From Haemophilus parainfluenzae (lineage in GTDB: Bacteria > Pseudomonadota > Gammaproteobacteria > Enterobacterales > Pasteurellaceae), in contig NZ_QEPQ01000001.1 in the NCBI RefSeq assembly GCF_003252795.1, forward strand, positions 248,001 through 312,000: DNA of 64,000 nucleotides. Direction: 5' to 3'. Positions 42,262 to 50,070 of this stretch are shown piece by piece. Position 1 is the stretch's first letter. Every line of letters starts with the position of its first letter. A model generated the notes under the pieces. It had not been told where the DNA came from. It made no database searches and was given only the letters and a program-made list of their open reading frames with translations. The translations under genes were made by a program, and so were the position numbers.

Positions 42262-42354
42262 ACAGCAGCGGAGCTGATGAAAAACACCAACGCGCCGAGT
42301 ATGGCAAGCACCGACGAAAAACGGCCGCATGGGGTGGGTGAAAAACTTATTCAT
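42262..42354 (-). pseudogene. NnrS-like 5' fragment, possibly neisserial
   Basis: On the minus strand the start MNKFFTHPMRPFFVGA continues, after a frameshift, as VLAILGALVFFISSAAVILK. This reads like the N-terminus of NnrS, a multi-pass haem/copper membrane protein in Neisseria. It is cut at the ohr junction. The assignment rests on memory of the family start and needs a search. Confidence 0.45.
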
Positions 42355-42474
42355 GGTTTGGCTTAATTCTGCATGAAGATGCTTTCGGATATGGATTTAT
42401 TGGGCGGACAGGGTTGTATCTTGTATTGAAGAAGCAAGCCGAAGGTTTGTCAGATACTCAAATGCCCGTATCAT

Positions 42475-43089
42475 TCATATTATTGATATTATTGTTTGAA
42501 TTGTATTATTTTCAATAATAATAAATAACCCTAAACCAATATAAATAACAGCCATTATCCAACGACTAAACTTCTCTACAATTTCACCAACACCTGAAAT
42601 ATTAGCCAATCTTTGTGCTGTATATACTAAAACAAAAATCAATATTAAAAATACAAGAAGAGTAACTAATAAGTCGACAAGATCTAAAGTCACAAAGTAA
42701 GGAACAAAAAGTCCAATATTATCTGCACCACAACTAGCAACTGTAACCAAAGCAACAATACCGACTAATTTTGACAACCCTTTTTCATCCAATTCTTTTT
42801 TAGCTCTTTTTTCGCCCTCACAATCGTCGTAAATAGCAACTTTAATACCTAAGTAAATCGGTATTAAACCTAATAAACCCAACACCCATTTTTCCGGAAC
42901 ATAATTCAAAACAAAAGCTAGAAATAAACTAACTAATATTAAAATTACAGAACCTAAATATTGTCCGATATAAATATCTCGATATTCTTTTCTAGTATTT
43001 GCTCTAGCAAAAAATATTAATAGTATTACCAACAAATCTACTGCTGTAGCAATATATAAAACAGCAGCAGTAATCACAGTCGAAAACAT
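42475..43089 (-). CDS. cadD: CadD-family cadmium resistance transporter
   Basis: 204 residues from ATG 43089 (MFSTVITAAVLYIATAVD), chosen because GAGGTG lies 5 nt upstream; an ATG at 43101 is in frame. Five or six membrane segments. Family marks: the conserved IATAVDLLVILLIFFARA, IGQYLGSVILILVS, and ASCGADNIGLFVPYF. CadD proteins export or sequester cadmium and are typical of Gram-positive plasmids, but also occur in mobile DNA of Neisseria, Moraxella and Haemophilus. Very AT rich, unlike the GC-rich fragment immediately upstream, so two sources have been joined. Confidence 0.85.
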   Translation of the reverse strand: MFSTVITAAVLYIATAVDLLVILLIFFARANTRKEYRDIYIGQYLGSVILILVSLFLAFVLNYVPEKWVLGLLGLIPIYLGIKVAIYDDCEGEKRAKKELDEKGLSKLVGIVALVTVASCGADNIGLFVPYFVTLDLVDLLVTLLVFLILIFVLVYTAQRLANISGVGEIVEKFSRWIMAVIYIGLGLFIIIENNTIQTIISII

Positions 43090-43101
43090 AAAGCACCTCA
43101 T

Positions 43102-43633
43102 AATGAATCCCCTGCCCCCTTGGCACCACGGCTTTTTCAAAAACCGAATCGCGTTCGGACAGCGGCGTAGGCAGGGTAATCACGTTTTGCACGTTCATGC
43201 CCTTAGTGGAAAGCAGCATGATTTCATGGCTCAGGCGTGCGGCTTCGAAGCGGTCGTGCGTTACCAGCATACACGCCATGCCCTGCCGCTCGATTTTTTC
43301 CACCAGCATGGCGACCAAAATATCGCGCAAATCGCGGTCCAAACCGACGAACGGCTCGTCCAGCAAGGCAAGGTCGCAGCCGCACAGCAGCAGGCGCAAA
43401 AATGCTACCCGTTTCGCCATGCCGCCGGACAATTCGGTCGGATATTTGTTCAAATCGCCCGCAGTCAGCCCGACTTTCGCCGCCAGCGCGATAATTTCGC
43501 CTTCATCGGGTTTGTCCATAAAAATAGCGATATTCTGCATCGCGGTCAAGTTTTCCGGCAGGCGGTTTTCCTGAAACAGAAAACCTGTTTTGCGGAAAGT
43601 ATTGCGTATCATGCCCGATTTCGGCGTTTCCAA
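43102..43633 (-). pseudogene. ABC ATPase fragment of neisserial type
   Basis: A GC-rich piece encodes the middle and C-terminal parts of an ABC ATPase: GFLFQENRLPENLTAMQNI (Q-loop), TELSGGMAKRVAFLRLLLCG (signature), LALLDEPFVGLDRDL (Walker B) and MLVTHDRFEAARL (H-loop). The Walker A and everything before TPKSGMIRNTFRKT are missing, so it cannot be active. The 3' end runs into the CadD leader. GC content and codon choice differ sharply from all neighbours and resemble Neisseria. A neisserial uptake hairpin lies 80 nt upstream. Confidence 0.75.
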
Positions 43634-43716
43634 GCATTCAAATCCATCCGTTTGGGCGCAACAACAGGCCGCGCAATTTTAGTGGAAGGAATTAATTAAA
43701 ATTATTTCTTAGAAAA

Positions 43717-43740
43717 AGGCCGTCTGAAATTTCAGACGGC
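43717..43740. terminator. Neisserial DNA uptake sequence hairpin
   Basis: A 22-bp perfect palindrome (43719-43740) made of GCCGTCTGAAA and its complement; with the two preceding bases the left arm is AGGCCGTCTGAA, the exact 12-mer AG-DUS of Neisseria. A T run follows. Inverted DUS pairs are common terminators in Neisseria; in Haemophilus this is foreign. Confidence 0.9.
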
Positions 43741-43751
43741 TTTTTTATAAC

Positions 43752-43810
43752 AAAGTGTGGTCAAATTTTTAGGTGTTTTTGCAAATTCAATTCAAAATTA
43801 AAACCGCTTG
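43752..43810 (+). repeat. 59-bp intergenic repeat, copy A
   Basis: Begins AAAGTGTGGTCAAATTTTTA and ends AATTAAAACCGCTTG. It matches copy B at 45800-45857 with three differences (two substitutions in the USS part, one indel region near the end). The outer arms are a USS and an inverted degenerate USS, so it may fold as a long terminator. It lies right after the DUS hairpin and before the MBL gene's stop. Confidence 0.85.
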
Positions 43811-43813
43811 TTT

Positions 43814-44686
43814 TTAAAACTTCACTGTTTCACCATCTTCTGGAATTGCTACATTTTCAAGCTTGTTTGCTTGGACAAATTGGCGTAAATCCTTACGGTA
43901 AACGGACATATGGTTTACCGCATCCATGTGCACTGTGATAAGTTTTGTATTTGGTAGCATGTTACGAGCATGAGCAACATCTTGTAACCCCATAATAATG
44001 CCGTCATTCGGAAAAGCTAAGGTACGCGCATCACCTGTGTTCATAATCATTACATCTGGTTTATAACGATTAATGGCTTTGTTTACTTCGGCAGTCCAAA
44101 TTGTGTCACCAACCAAGTAAACCGTTGGATGACCTTTTGCTTGGAATGTTACGCCCATCGCCTCATCTAAAATCTCGGCTAATTGTGGTACAGCGTACAT
44201 TTCCGTTGTGCCGTGAGAACCGCCAGTTTTATTTAAAATAATACCTTCAAACTCCACCGGTTTTTCTAGCGATAAACTGGTTATATTAGTAAAACCTTGC
44301 GCTTTGAGTAAGTCGCCATCCCGTTCATGCTGCACAAAAATTTTGATGGATTTAGGTAAAATTTTTTGTGCAACCTCATCCCAATGATCTTCATGTGTAT
44401 GAGTCAAAATAATGGCATCAACATCTTTGAAAGTATCTTCTGCTTTCATCGGTAATTCCACAAGTGGATTACGCAAATGGCTATTTAATGTTCCTTCAAA
44501 GCCTGTATAACGTCCTTTTTCAGCAAGCATCGGATCAATTAAAAAAGTTTTCCCTGCGTAGTTCAGACGACCAGTAGCATTGCGGATATGTTGGTAGCTA
44601 TCAGTGTTTTTAGAGGCAAGATCTACAGCGAAAGTATTTGCGCTAATAGCCAATGCTGTAGCGCTAATTAAGGTTTTTAAGTTCAT
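43814..44686 (-). CDS. Secreted metallo-beta-lactamase-fold hydrolase
   Basis: 290 residues with a signal peptide (MNLKTLISATALAISANTFA). The metal motif HxHxDH is LTHTHEDHWDEV, with further ligands in GGSHGT, VGDTIW and the final HMDAVNHMS. Closest in type to UlaG-like or N-acyl hydrolases, but the substrate is unknown. It is divergent from the GlxA-type regulator at 44833, 146 nt away, which may control it. It sits between two copies of the 59-bp repeat, so the MBL-regulator pair looks like one exchanged unit. Confidence 0.8.
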   Translation of the reverse strand: MNLKTLISATALAISANTFAVDLASKNTDSYQHIRNATGRLNYAGKTFLIDPMLAEKGRYTGFEGTLNSHLRNPLVELPMKAEDTFKDVDAIILTHTHEDHWDEVAQKILPKSIKIFVQHERDGDLLKAQGFTNITSLSLEKPVEFEGIILNKTGGSHGTTEMYAVPQLAEILDEAMGVTFQAKGHPTVYLVGDTIWTAEVNKAINRYKPDVMIMNTGDARTLAFPNDGIIMGLQDVAHARNMLPNTKLITVHMDAVNHMSVYRKDLRQFVQANKLENVAIPEDGETVKF

Positions 44687-44832
44687 TGTTTTTCCTTTTC
44701 TATATACGTTATTGAATGAATAAACATATTATAGTGAGAACAAAATTGTTCAAAAATAGATAAAAAATCAATAAACGTAATAATCGGGTCATTTTTTTTG
44801 TGCTATGCTCATATAAAAGTAGGAGAAATAAA

Positions 44833-45786
44833 ATGAATAAACCCACAGTTGCTTTGATTGTGTATGAACAAATGATGCCCATTCATTTTGCGATGGCATA
44901 TTCCGTTTTTTCTATGTCGGATTTAAACGGCAAGCCGTTATTTAACTGTAAAATCGTTAGCGATTCGGACAAACTGACAAACTCGCTATTTCACATACAT
45001 TTAGATGGAGGTTTAGAATGGTTGGAGAATGCCGATATTGTTGTGATGACTGGATGGTATGATACTCAAGTGATGCCGAGTGAGGCTTTATTAACAGCAT
45101 TACGGCAAGCGTATCAACGTGGTGCGACAGTGGTGGGTTTATGTTATGGCGCCTATGTGTTAGCGTGCAGTGGCCTACTTAACGGCAAAAAAGCAACCAC
45201 ACATTGGTTGGGAGATAGTGATTTTACTCGTCGCTTTCCGCAGGTGAAATGGGATTTAAATCCTATTTATTTGGAACAAGATCGACTGATTACCTCCGCA
45301 GGAACGGCAGCTTCCATGGATTGTTGTCTTTCTATTGTCCGTAAATTATATGGTGTGAAAATTGCCAATCATATTGCCCGAATACTGGTTATCCCCCCTC
45401 ATCGTGAAGGCGGACAAGCACAATTTATCGAACGCCCTATTTCTCGTTCCACACCTAATCATAATATCAATGCGTTGCTTGCTTATTTAAATGAAAATCT
45501 GACCGCACTTCATTCGACTGATAGCCTTGCCGAACGTTTGTCAATGAGCCGTAGCACTTTCACCAGACATTTTCGCAAAGCAACTGGAATGTCATTAAAT
45601 CAATGGTTAATTGAAGCAAGGCTACAACGAGCAAGAGAGCTTTTGGAAAGCACAGATTTATCTATCACTGACATTGCAGAACAAAGTGGATTTCATAGCG
45701 ATACCGCCTTGCGTCAGCACTTCTTGAAAAAACATAAGATTTCACCGAATCGCTGGCGTAAGCAGTTTCAAATTGAGGATGTTTAG
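44833..45786 (+). CDS. GlxA-type AraC family regulator
   Basis: 317 residues from ATG 44833 (MNKPTVALIVYEQMMP), with AGGAGA 7 nt upstream; 11 further codons upstream are open. The N-terminal half is a DJ-1/PfpI-like domain with the nucleophile elbow VGLCYGAYVLA. The C-terminal half has two AraC helix-turn-helix motifs (DSLAERLSMSRSTFTRHFRK and LSITDIAEQSGFHSDTALRQ). Such regulators often sense small metabolites. Its likely target is the divergent MBL gene. Confidence 0.85.
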   Translation: MNKPTVALIVYEQMMPIHFAMAYSVFSMSDLNGKPLFNCKIVSDSDKLTNSLFHIHLDGGLEWLENADIVVMTGWYDTQVMPSEALLTALRQAYQRGATVVGLCYGAYVLACSGLLNGKKATTHWLGDSDFTRRFPQVKWDLNPIYLEQDRLITSAGTAASMDCCLSIVRKLYGVKIANHIARILVIPPHREGGQAQFIERPISRSTPNHNINALLAYLNENLTALHSTDSLAERLSMSRSTFTRHFRKATGMSLNQWLIEARLQRARELLESTDLSITDIAEQSGFHSDTALRQHFLKKHKISPNRWRKQFQIEDV

Positions 45787-45799
45787 ATCTTTTTATTTT

Positions 45800-45857
45800 A
45801 AAGTGCGGTCAGATTTTTAGGTGTTTTTGCAAATTCAATTCAAAATTAGACCGCTTG
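45800..45857 (+). repeat. 59-bp intergenic repeat, copy B
   Basis: Begins AAAGTGCGGTCAGATTTTTA, shares GGTGTTTTTGCAAATTCAAT with copy A and ends in ACCGCTTG. It lies between the convergent GlxA-type and LysR-type regulator genes. With copy A it flanks the MBL-GlxA pair as a direct repeat. Confidence 0.85.
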
Positions 45858-45858
45858 A

Positions 45859-46764
45859 TTATCTCTCAAATTCCTTTTTCAAAATTCCTTCCAGAATTTC
45901 AAAGACTTTCAATACCCTTGGTAGCGTAACGGTTTCATATGGACGGTATAAAAACAGTTGCCATTTTTGAATCTCCACTTCAGGAAACAAGCGAACAAGC
46001 TGCTCGGATTTTAGATAAGGCTCACATAAGAAATCACTCAACATTCCTGCTGATTTCCCTTGCAATACTGCCTGTAAATAGCTGTATAAATCTGTACTTA
46101 AAAAATTGATTCGACGGGGGTTTAAGACTTGCTCACTGTTAATCGGGAAATGCCATGCTCGCCCTGTGCTGAGGTTGATTTGTCCGGCAAAAGGATAGCG
46201 TTCTGCCAAATCATCTAATGAAGTGGGTTTGCCTAGTTGTGCTATGAGCTCCAGTGAAGCGACTAATACATCGCCAATATCGGCGATTTTTTTAACAATA
46301 AAATTTTCGTCTGGTTGCAAACCGATGCGCAGACCGATATCAACACGGTGCGTTACGGCATCAAGTTTGCTCATATCGTCACGCCAATCAATAATCAGCT
46401 CAGGATAAGGTGCAAGTGCGGTCAATAATTGCGACAGAACACTATCATTTATTCGCCAGCTCGGCACGGTAATGCGTACTAAACCTGTCATGTCATTTTC
46501 TTGACGTTGTTTTCTGGAAATAAATAAGCGTTCGCTTTGTGCTAATAAAGCTTGCACCTCAGGTAAAAATTGCTCGCCAAAATCGGTCAGCCTAACCTGT
46601 CTCGTGTTGCGTTGAAAAAGTGGTTCACCTAAATAATCTTCTAATTCAGCAATGATTCGTGTAATAACGGGTGGCGAAACAGCTAAGCGATTGGCAGTTT
46701 CTTTAAATTGTAAGGTTTCCGCCAGTGAGCAGAAAATTTTTAGGGTTTCAAAGCGATTTTTCAT
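45859..46764 (-). CDS. LysR-family transcriptional regulator
   Basis: 301 residues. N-terminal winged helix-turn-helix RLAVSPPVITRIIAELEDYL and FQRNTRQVRLTDFGEQF, followed by the LysR substrate-binding domain. It looks intact. No clear divergent target gene exists: upstream (46765-46894) there is only AT-rich DNA and then the ABC-3C operon's 3' end. The effector and target are unknown. Confidence 0.87.
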   Translation of the reverse strand: MKNRFETLKIFCSLAETLQFKETANRLAVSPPVITRIIAELEDYLGEPLFQRNTRQVRLTDFGEQFLPEVQALLAQSERLFISRKQRQENDMTGLVRITVPSWRINDSVLSQLLTALAPYPELIIDWRDDMSKLDAVTHRVDIGLRIGLQPDENFIVKKIADIGDVLVASLELIAQLGKPTSLDDLAERYPFAGQINLSTGRAWHFPINSEQVLNPRRINFLSTDLYSYLQAVLQGKSAGMLSDFLCEPYLKSEQLVRLFPEVEIQKWQLFLYRPYETVTLPRVLKVFEILEGILKKEFER

Positions 46765-46894
46765 GTGGTTCCTTGATGAATTTGGTAAGACGTACCCTAT
46801 CGCACTATTTTCTTTTCTTTACAGATGACGTACAAACGGTCATTTTTCCAGCTATTTTGCAAAAACTAAAAAATTTAACTGCTGAAATAAATAG

Positions 46895-46934
46895 AAAAAT
46901 GTCGTCTGAAAGATCCATTTCAGACGACATTTTT
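46895..46934. terminator. Hairpin with variant neisserial uptake sequence
   Basis: A perfect 17-bp stem containing ATGTCGTCTGAA and its complement, loop GATCCA, A and T runs outside. The 12-mer differs by one base from AT-DUS (ATGCCGTCTGAA) and by one from the mucosa-type AGGTCGTCTGAA. It terminates the ABC-3C operon. Confidence 0.85.
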
Positions 46935-46945
46935 ACAAATTGAAG

Positions 46946-48730
46946 TTACCAAATAGGCATTTTAAATAGTCTACCGTCTTGCCCATCATCATGTAGTGTT
47001 AGAACAATTTCATTTTCCATAATTGATGTTTCCATGCCTTGTGTTTCTGAATTAATTGTTGTCGCAATAATTTGAATTCCTAAATTACTATATTCTCTCA
47101 ATACTTTTAGGAGCAACTCTTTTTTACGATCATCCAAACCATCAAAAACGCCATCAATATAAATAAATTTAGGAAATTCCTTATCAAGATAAGCTCTAAC
47201 AACTGCCAAATCAAAAGCAATACATAGAAATTTTCTATATGTATTACCTTGACTTTCATTAGTGTTTTTCCCAGATTCTTGATATTCTGCTTTAAACTCA
47301 AAATTACTATTATCATTTAATGAAACGAATAGCTCTCCATCTTTTTTTAAGACAGCATTAATTATCTCATTAAAATAAATTCGAATCTTTGAAAATACGC
47401 TTTCAGTACTATTATTGACTTGAGAAACATTTAATACCATTCTATCTTGAATATCATTCAAGGCAAGCTGTAAATCTCTTTTTTGTTTCTGCAACTCTAA
47501 TACTTTTTGAATATTTTCTTTTTGTTTTTCTAAATCAATTATTTCGGCCTGAACAATAGAAATTTGACGATTAGATTTTCTAAACTTATTTATTAGTTCA
47601 CTTTCTTGCAAAAACTCAAGCTGCTTTGCTCTCTCATCATTTAGTTTAGTCAATTCTTCCTGAATTTTTATGAGTTCAGATTGATTTTCCTGTAGCTCTT
47701 GTTTTAGATAAGAGTTTCTCTCTTTTGTGATTGCATTATTAAAGTCAATTAATTGTTCAAAATCTCTCTTAACTTGTTCTGGAAACAGTATCTGAACTTC
47801 GTTAAATAAATTTTCCACATCATCAGGGTTAAATTTTATTTTACTATTAGAAAATGATTGTTCTAGATGATAAATGTTATTTTTTATGGAATATTCTTTC
47901 ATATTCAAAGACGCTATTTTATCATCAATTTCAGAAACTAGTCTTTCGATAGATTTATTATCAATTTCACGGAAATTAAATTTTTCAACAAGACCAGTTA
48001 ATTGAGTAAGCTCATTATTCCTAAGTAACAAACGACCATCTGTTTTACTTAAAGCTTCAAGTGCAGATTTTTCATCTATTTTTTGTTCCTTGATTTTATT
48101 TTCTAAATCAGATACTTGTTTATCAAGTTGGTAACGTTGTTTTGCAAGCTCTCCATTAAAACCTAATAGATCAGCCATATAAGGCTTCCAATCAATATCT
48201 TTGCCGCCACGATATTTTTGGAGTTGAAATACTTGATGAAAATCATCTTGAGTACGAATAAGATAGCCAATCAACTTACGATAATCCCAACTTTTTATTG
48301 CTGTAAAATTTAATTTTCCATCTAAATAGTCTTTTGCTTTATCAAAAGATAATTCGTAGTAATCCCATTTTACTTCAGGCAAAGAACTAAAATCTTGATT
48401 TGGTTCGTCATGTAATAAAAAGCTAATTTTTGTATTATTCTTAACTCCTCTTTTTATAGTTAAATATTTTCCTGAGCTTAATTTAAGCTCTAGGAAAAAG
48501 ATAAAACCTTCAAAAACCTCTTCGTTTTTAAATAGAAAGTGTTCTTTATGTTTCCTAGCTAAGAACATAAAATCTAAAAGACGAGCAAGTGTAGTCTTCC
48601 CTAAATTATGGGAATCCAAATCATGATTTTTAGGGTGTTTTACATCACCATAAATGAAATTTAGTCTTTCGTTAAATATAATCTCATTAAATTTCTTTGA
48701 AAGATTACTATATAGTTTAGAAATTTTCAT
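46946..48730 (-). CDS. ABC-three-component system ATPase (DUF2326, SMC/RecF-like)
   Basis: 594 residues. The N-terminal ATPase half has a Walker A of the form SHNLGKTTLARLLDF, lacking the first Gly of the canonical motif, as seen in conflict-system ATPases. A long coiled coil (about residues 200-420, e.g. ELIKIQEELTKLNDERAKQL) follows. The C-terminal half has a signature-like SQGNTYRKFLCIAFD and Walker B FIYIDGVFDGLDDRKKELL. In ABC-3C systems this ATPase is thought to sense invasion and license the effector. It overlaps the middle component by 4 nt (ATGA) and is very AT rich. The role in defence is inferred from family and operon. Confidence 0.8.
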   Translation of the reverse strand: MKISKLYSNLSKKFNEIIFNERLNFIYGDVKHPKNHDLDSHNLGKTTLARLLDFMFLARKHKEHFLFKNEEVFEGFIFFLELKLSSGKYLTIKRGVKNNTKISFLLHDEPNQDFSSLPEVKWDYYELSFDKAKDYLDGKLNFTAIKSWDYRKLIGYLIRTQDDFHQVFQLQKYRGGKDIDWKPYMADLLGFNGELAKQRYQLDKQVSDLENKIKEQKIDEKSALEALSKTDGRLLLRNNELTQLTGLVEKFNFREIDNKSIERLVSEIDDKIASLNMKEYSIKNNIYHLEQSFSNSKIKFNPDDVENLFNEVQILFPEQVKRDFEQLIDFNNAITKERNSYLKQELQENQSELIKIQEELTKLNDERAKQLEFLQESELINKFRKSNRQISIVQAEIIDLEKQKENIQKVLELQKQKRDLQLALNDIQDRMVLNVSQVNNSTESVFSKIRIYFNEIINAVLKKDGELFVSLNDNSNFEFKAEYQESGKNTNESQGNTYRKFLCIAFDLAVVRAYLDKEFPKFIYIDGVFDGLDDRKKELLLKVLREYSNLGIQIIATTINSETQGMETSIMENEIVLTLHDDGQDGRLFKMPIW

Positions 48731-48972
48731 TGTTTCTGCTTAATATATTCAATCATGTCTGTTTTTGCTTGATAATCAATCAAGCCAAGTAAAAATAGAA
48801 AACTCAATGCTGGTAGAAATAAATATTCCCCACTAACTATTTCTTTTTTTATAAAACTTAATAATTCTTCATAAGGCATAATCTTTTTATTCTTAAGTTT
48901 CTTTAGAATTAGAAAAGTAGCATAAATCAAGGTTTTATCAGGGTCATTATGTTTACTCGGACGAATTATCAT
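48727..48972 (-). CDS. ABC-three-component middle component
   Basis: 81 residues, MIIRPSKHNDPDKTLIYATF and onward, mostly helical, with hydrophobic SGEYLFLPALSFLFLLGLIDY. The start IIRPSKHxxPDKT is typical of small middle components (likely the MC6 group) that link effector and ATPase in ABC-3C systems. It overlaps the upstream effector gene by 20 nt and the ATPase gene by 4 nt, so the three are tightly coupled. No independent function is known. Confidence 0.75.
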   Translation of the reverse strand: MIIRPSKHNDPDKTLIYATFLILKKLKNKKIMPYEELLSFIKKEIVSGEYLFLPALSFLFLLGLIDYQAKTDMIEYIKQKQ

Positions 48973-49918
48973 TTGATTTTCCTATATCACAGTTCCAATA
49001 CATATAAAAAACCATCATTCTAGTAAGTCTCCTATTTTTAGATAACACATAATCTCTACTTGTTAAGTAGGACACTAACTCATTGTATATACAATCAAAA
49101 TAGTCTAATTCTATTTGCTTAGGAATAATATACTGCAACTGAAATTCTTCAATCGATTCTTGATAAGATTTTAACACCTGATAATTCTGTGGATCTTTTA
49201 GGAACTGGTCAATCTGAAAGATATACTTCATGTACAATTTTTCTAATTCTTTTGCAGTCTCATCTCTTAAGTTGTTTAATTTATTTTTTTCTTTATAACT
49301 TGTTCTGATTGTTGGTAGTAATTCTTTTTGTACGTTTTCATCTTCAAACACCTTAGAGAATTGACCAATCACTTCAGAAAGTTCATTAAGATTTATTGTT
49401 GGGGCAATATTCAGTGGCTCTAAATTAATGCTTCTCATATTAACGATATGTGGGTAGCAATCTAAATAGTAATTTAAATCATCAATACCGAATATCCCGA
49501 TATCATAACTATTTAATCCCGTATTTTTAGCTATATATTCTATAATTTTGGGCTTAGCCCCTCCTGTTAAACTACGGTTGGAAAAAAGCATATAATGATC
49601 AATATTATTATTTTCTACCATTTTCTTGATTTTTATAACTTCTTTTGCAAGAACATTACTCTCACTATTTTCACTATAAAAGTCAGGATCCGTAAAATGT
49701 TTATTAATACCTTGAGTGTGTTTTGCTTGAATGATGGTGAGTCCTTCCCAAGGTTCTTGCTCGCTAGGATAAGAATTTGCTTTACCGCAGAATTCCCCAT
49801 CTTTACCACCATCAGTCCCAACAGAAAATCCTTGTGTTCCTTCACCAAGAATTTTTTTACAAATGGCCACTACAAGATTTTCAAAACGACTATCATCTAA
49901 ATCACAATATTGATACAT
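48953..49918 (-). CDS. ABC-three-component effector with restriction-endonuclease-like domain
   Basis: 321 residues from ATG 49918 (MYQYCDLDDSRFENLVVAIC); an ATG at 49951 is in frame but not conserved-looking. The N-terminal domain reads like a PD-(D/E)xK nuclease: FSVGTDGGKDGEFCG supplies the acidic residues and LTIIQAKHTQG the Q-x-K strand. The C-terminal half (residues 180-320) is helical, likely the ABC-3C C-terminal domain. Other family members fuse the same C-terminus to different toxins. The nuclease is the probable effector against invading DNA or the cell. A search is needed to confirm. Confidence 0.75.
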   Translation of the reverse strand: MYQYCDLDDSRFENLVVAICKKILGEGTQGFSVGTDGGKDGEFCGKANSYPSEQEPWEGLTIIQAKHTQGINKHFTDPDFYSENSESNVLAKEVIKIKKMVENNNIDHYMLFSNRSLTGGAKPKIIEYIAKNTGLNSYDIGIFGIDDLNYYLDCYPHIVNMRSINLEPLNIAPTINLNELSEVIGQFSKVFEDENVQKELLPTIRTSYKEKNKLNNLRDETAKELEKLYMKYIFQIDQFLKDPQNYQVLKSYQESIEEFQLQYIIPKQIELDYFDCIYNELVSYLTSRDYVLSKNRRLTRMMVFYMYWNCDIGKSNDNSSE

Positions 49919-50014
49919 AATTTTTGTTACTCCAATGTAAACTATGTGCAATATTGTACCAATACTTTATCGTATTTTTCAGTGGATCGAAGAAAAAATA
50001 GATGGATAAATAAC

Positions 50015-50067
50015 TGATCTGCACCCCAAAAGTTAGACTAACCTTCTAACTTTTGGGGTGCAGATCA
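50015..50067. repeat. 53-bp perfect palindrome, IS-end-like
   Basis: Two 23-bp arms (50015-50037 and 50045-50067) are perfect inverse complements around the loop CTAACCT. Each arm contains TGCACCCCAAAAGTTAGA, which resembles terminal repeats of IS3-family (IS150 group) elements. It may be the fused ends of a deleted IS, or a strong bidirectional terminator. It lies upstream of the ABC-3C operon and after mdaB's 3' end. Confidence 0.85.
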
Positions 50068-50070
50068 TCG

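Noticed and set aside
42355-42474. Plus-strand reading with GYGFIGRTGLYLVLKK
   Set aside because: It has no start, and I cannot tie it to a family; probably part of the foreign fragment.
43103-43699. Long plus-strand frames opposite the ABC fragment
   Set aside because: They arise from high GC content; the minus strand has the ABC signature, Walker B and H-loop.
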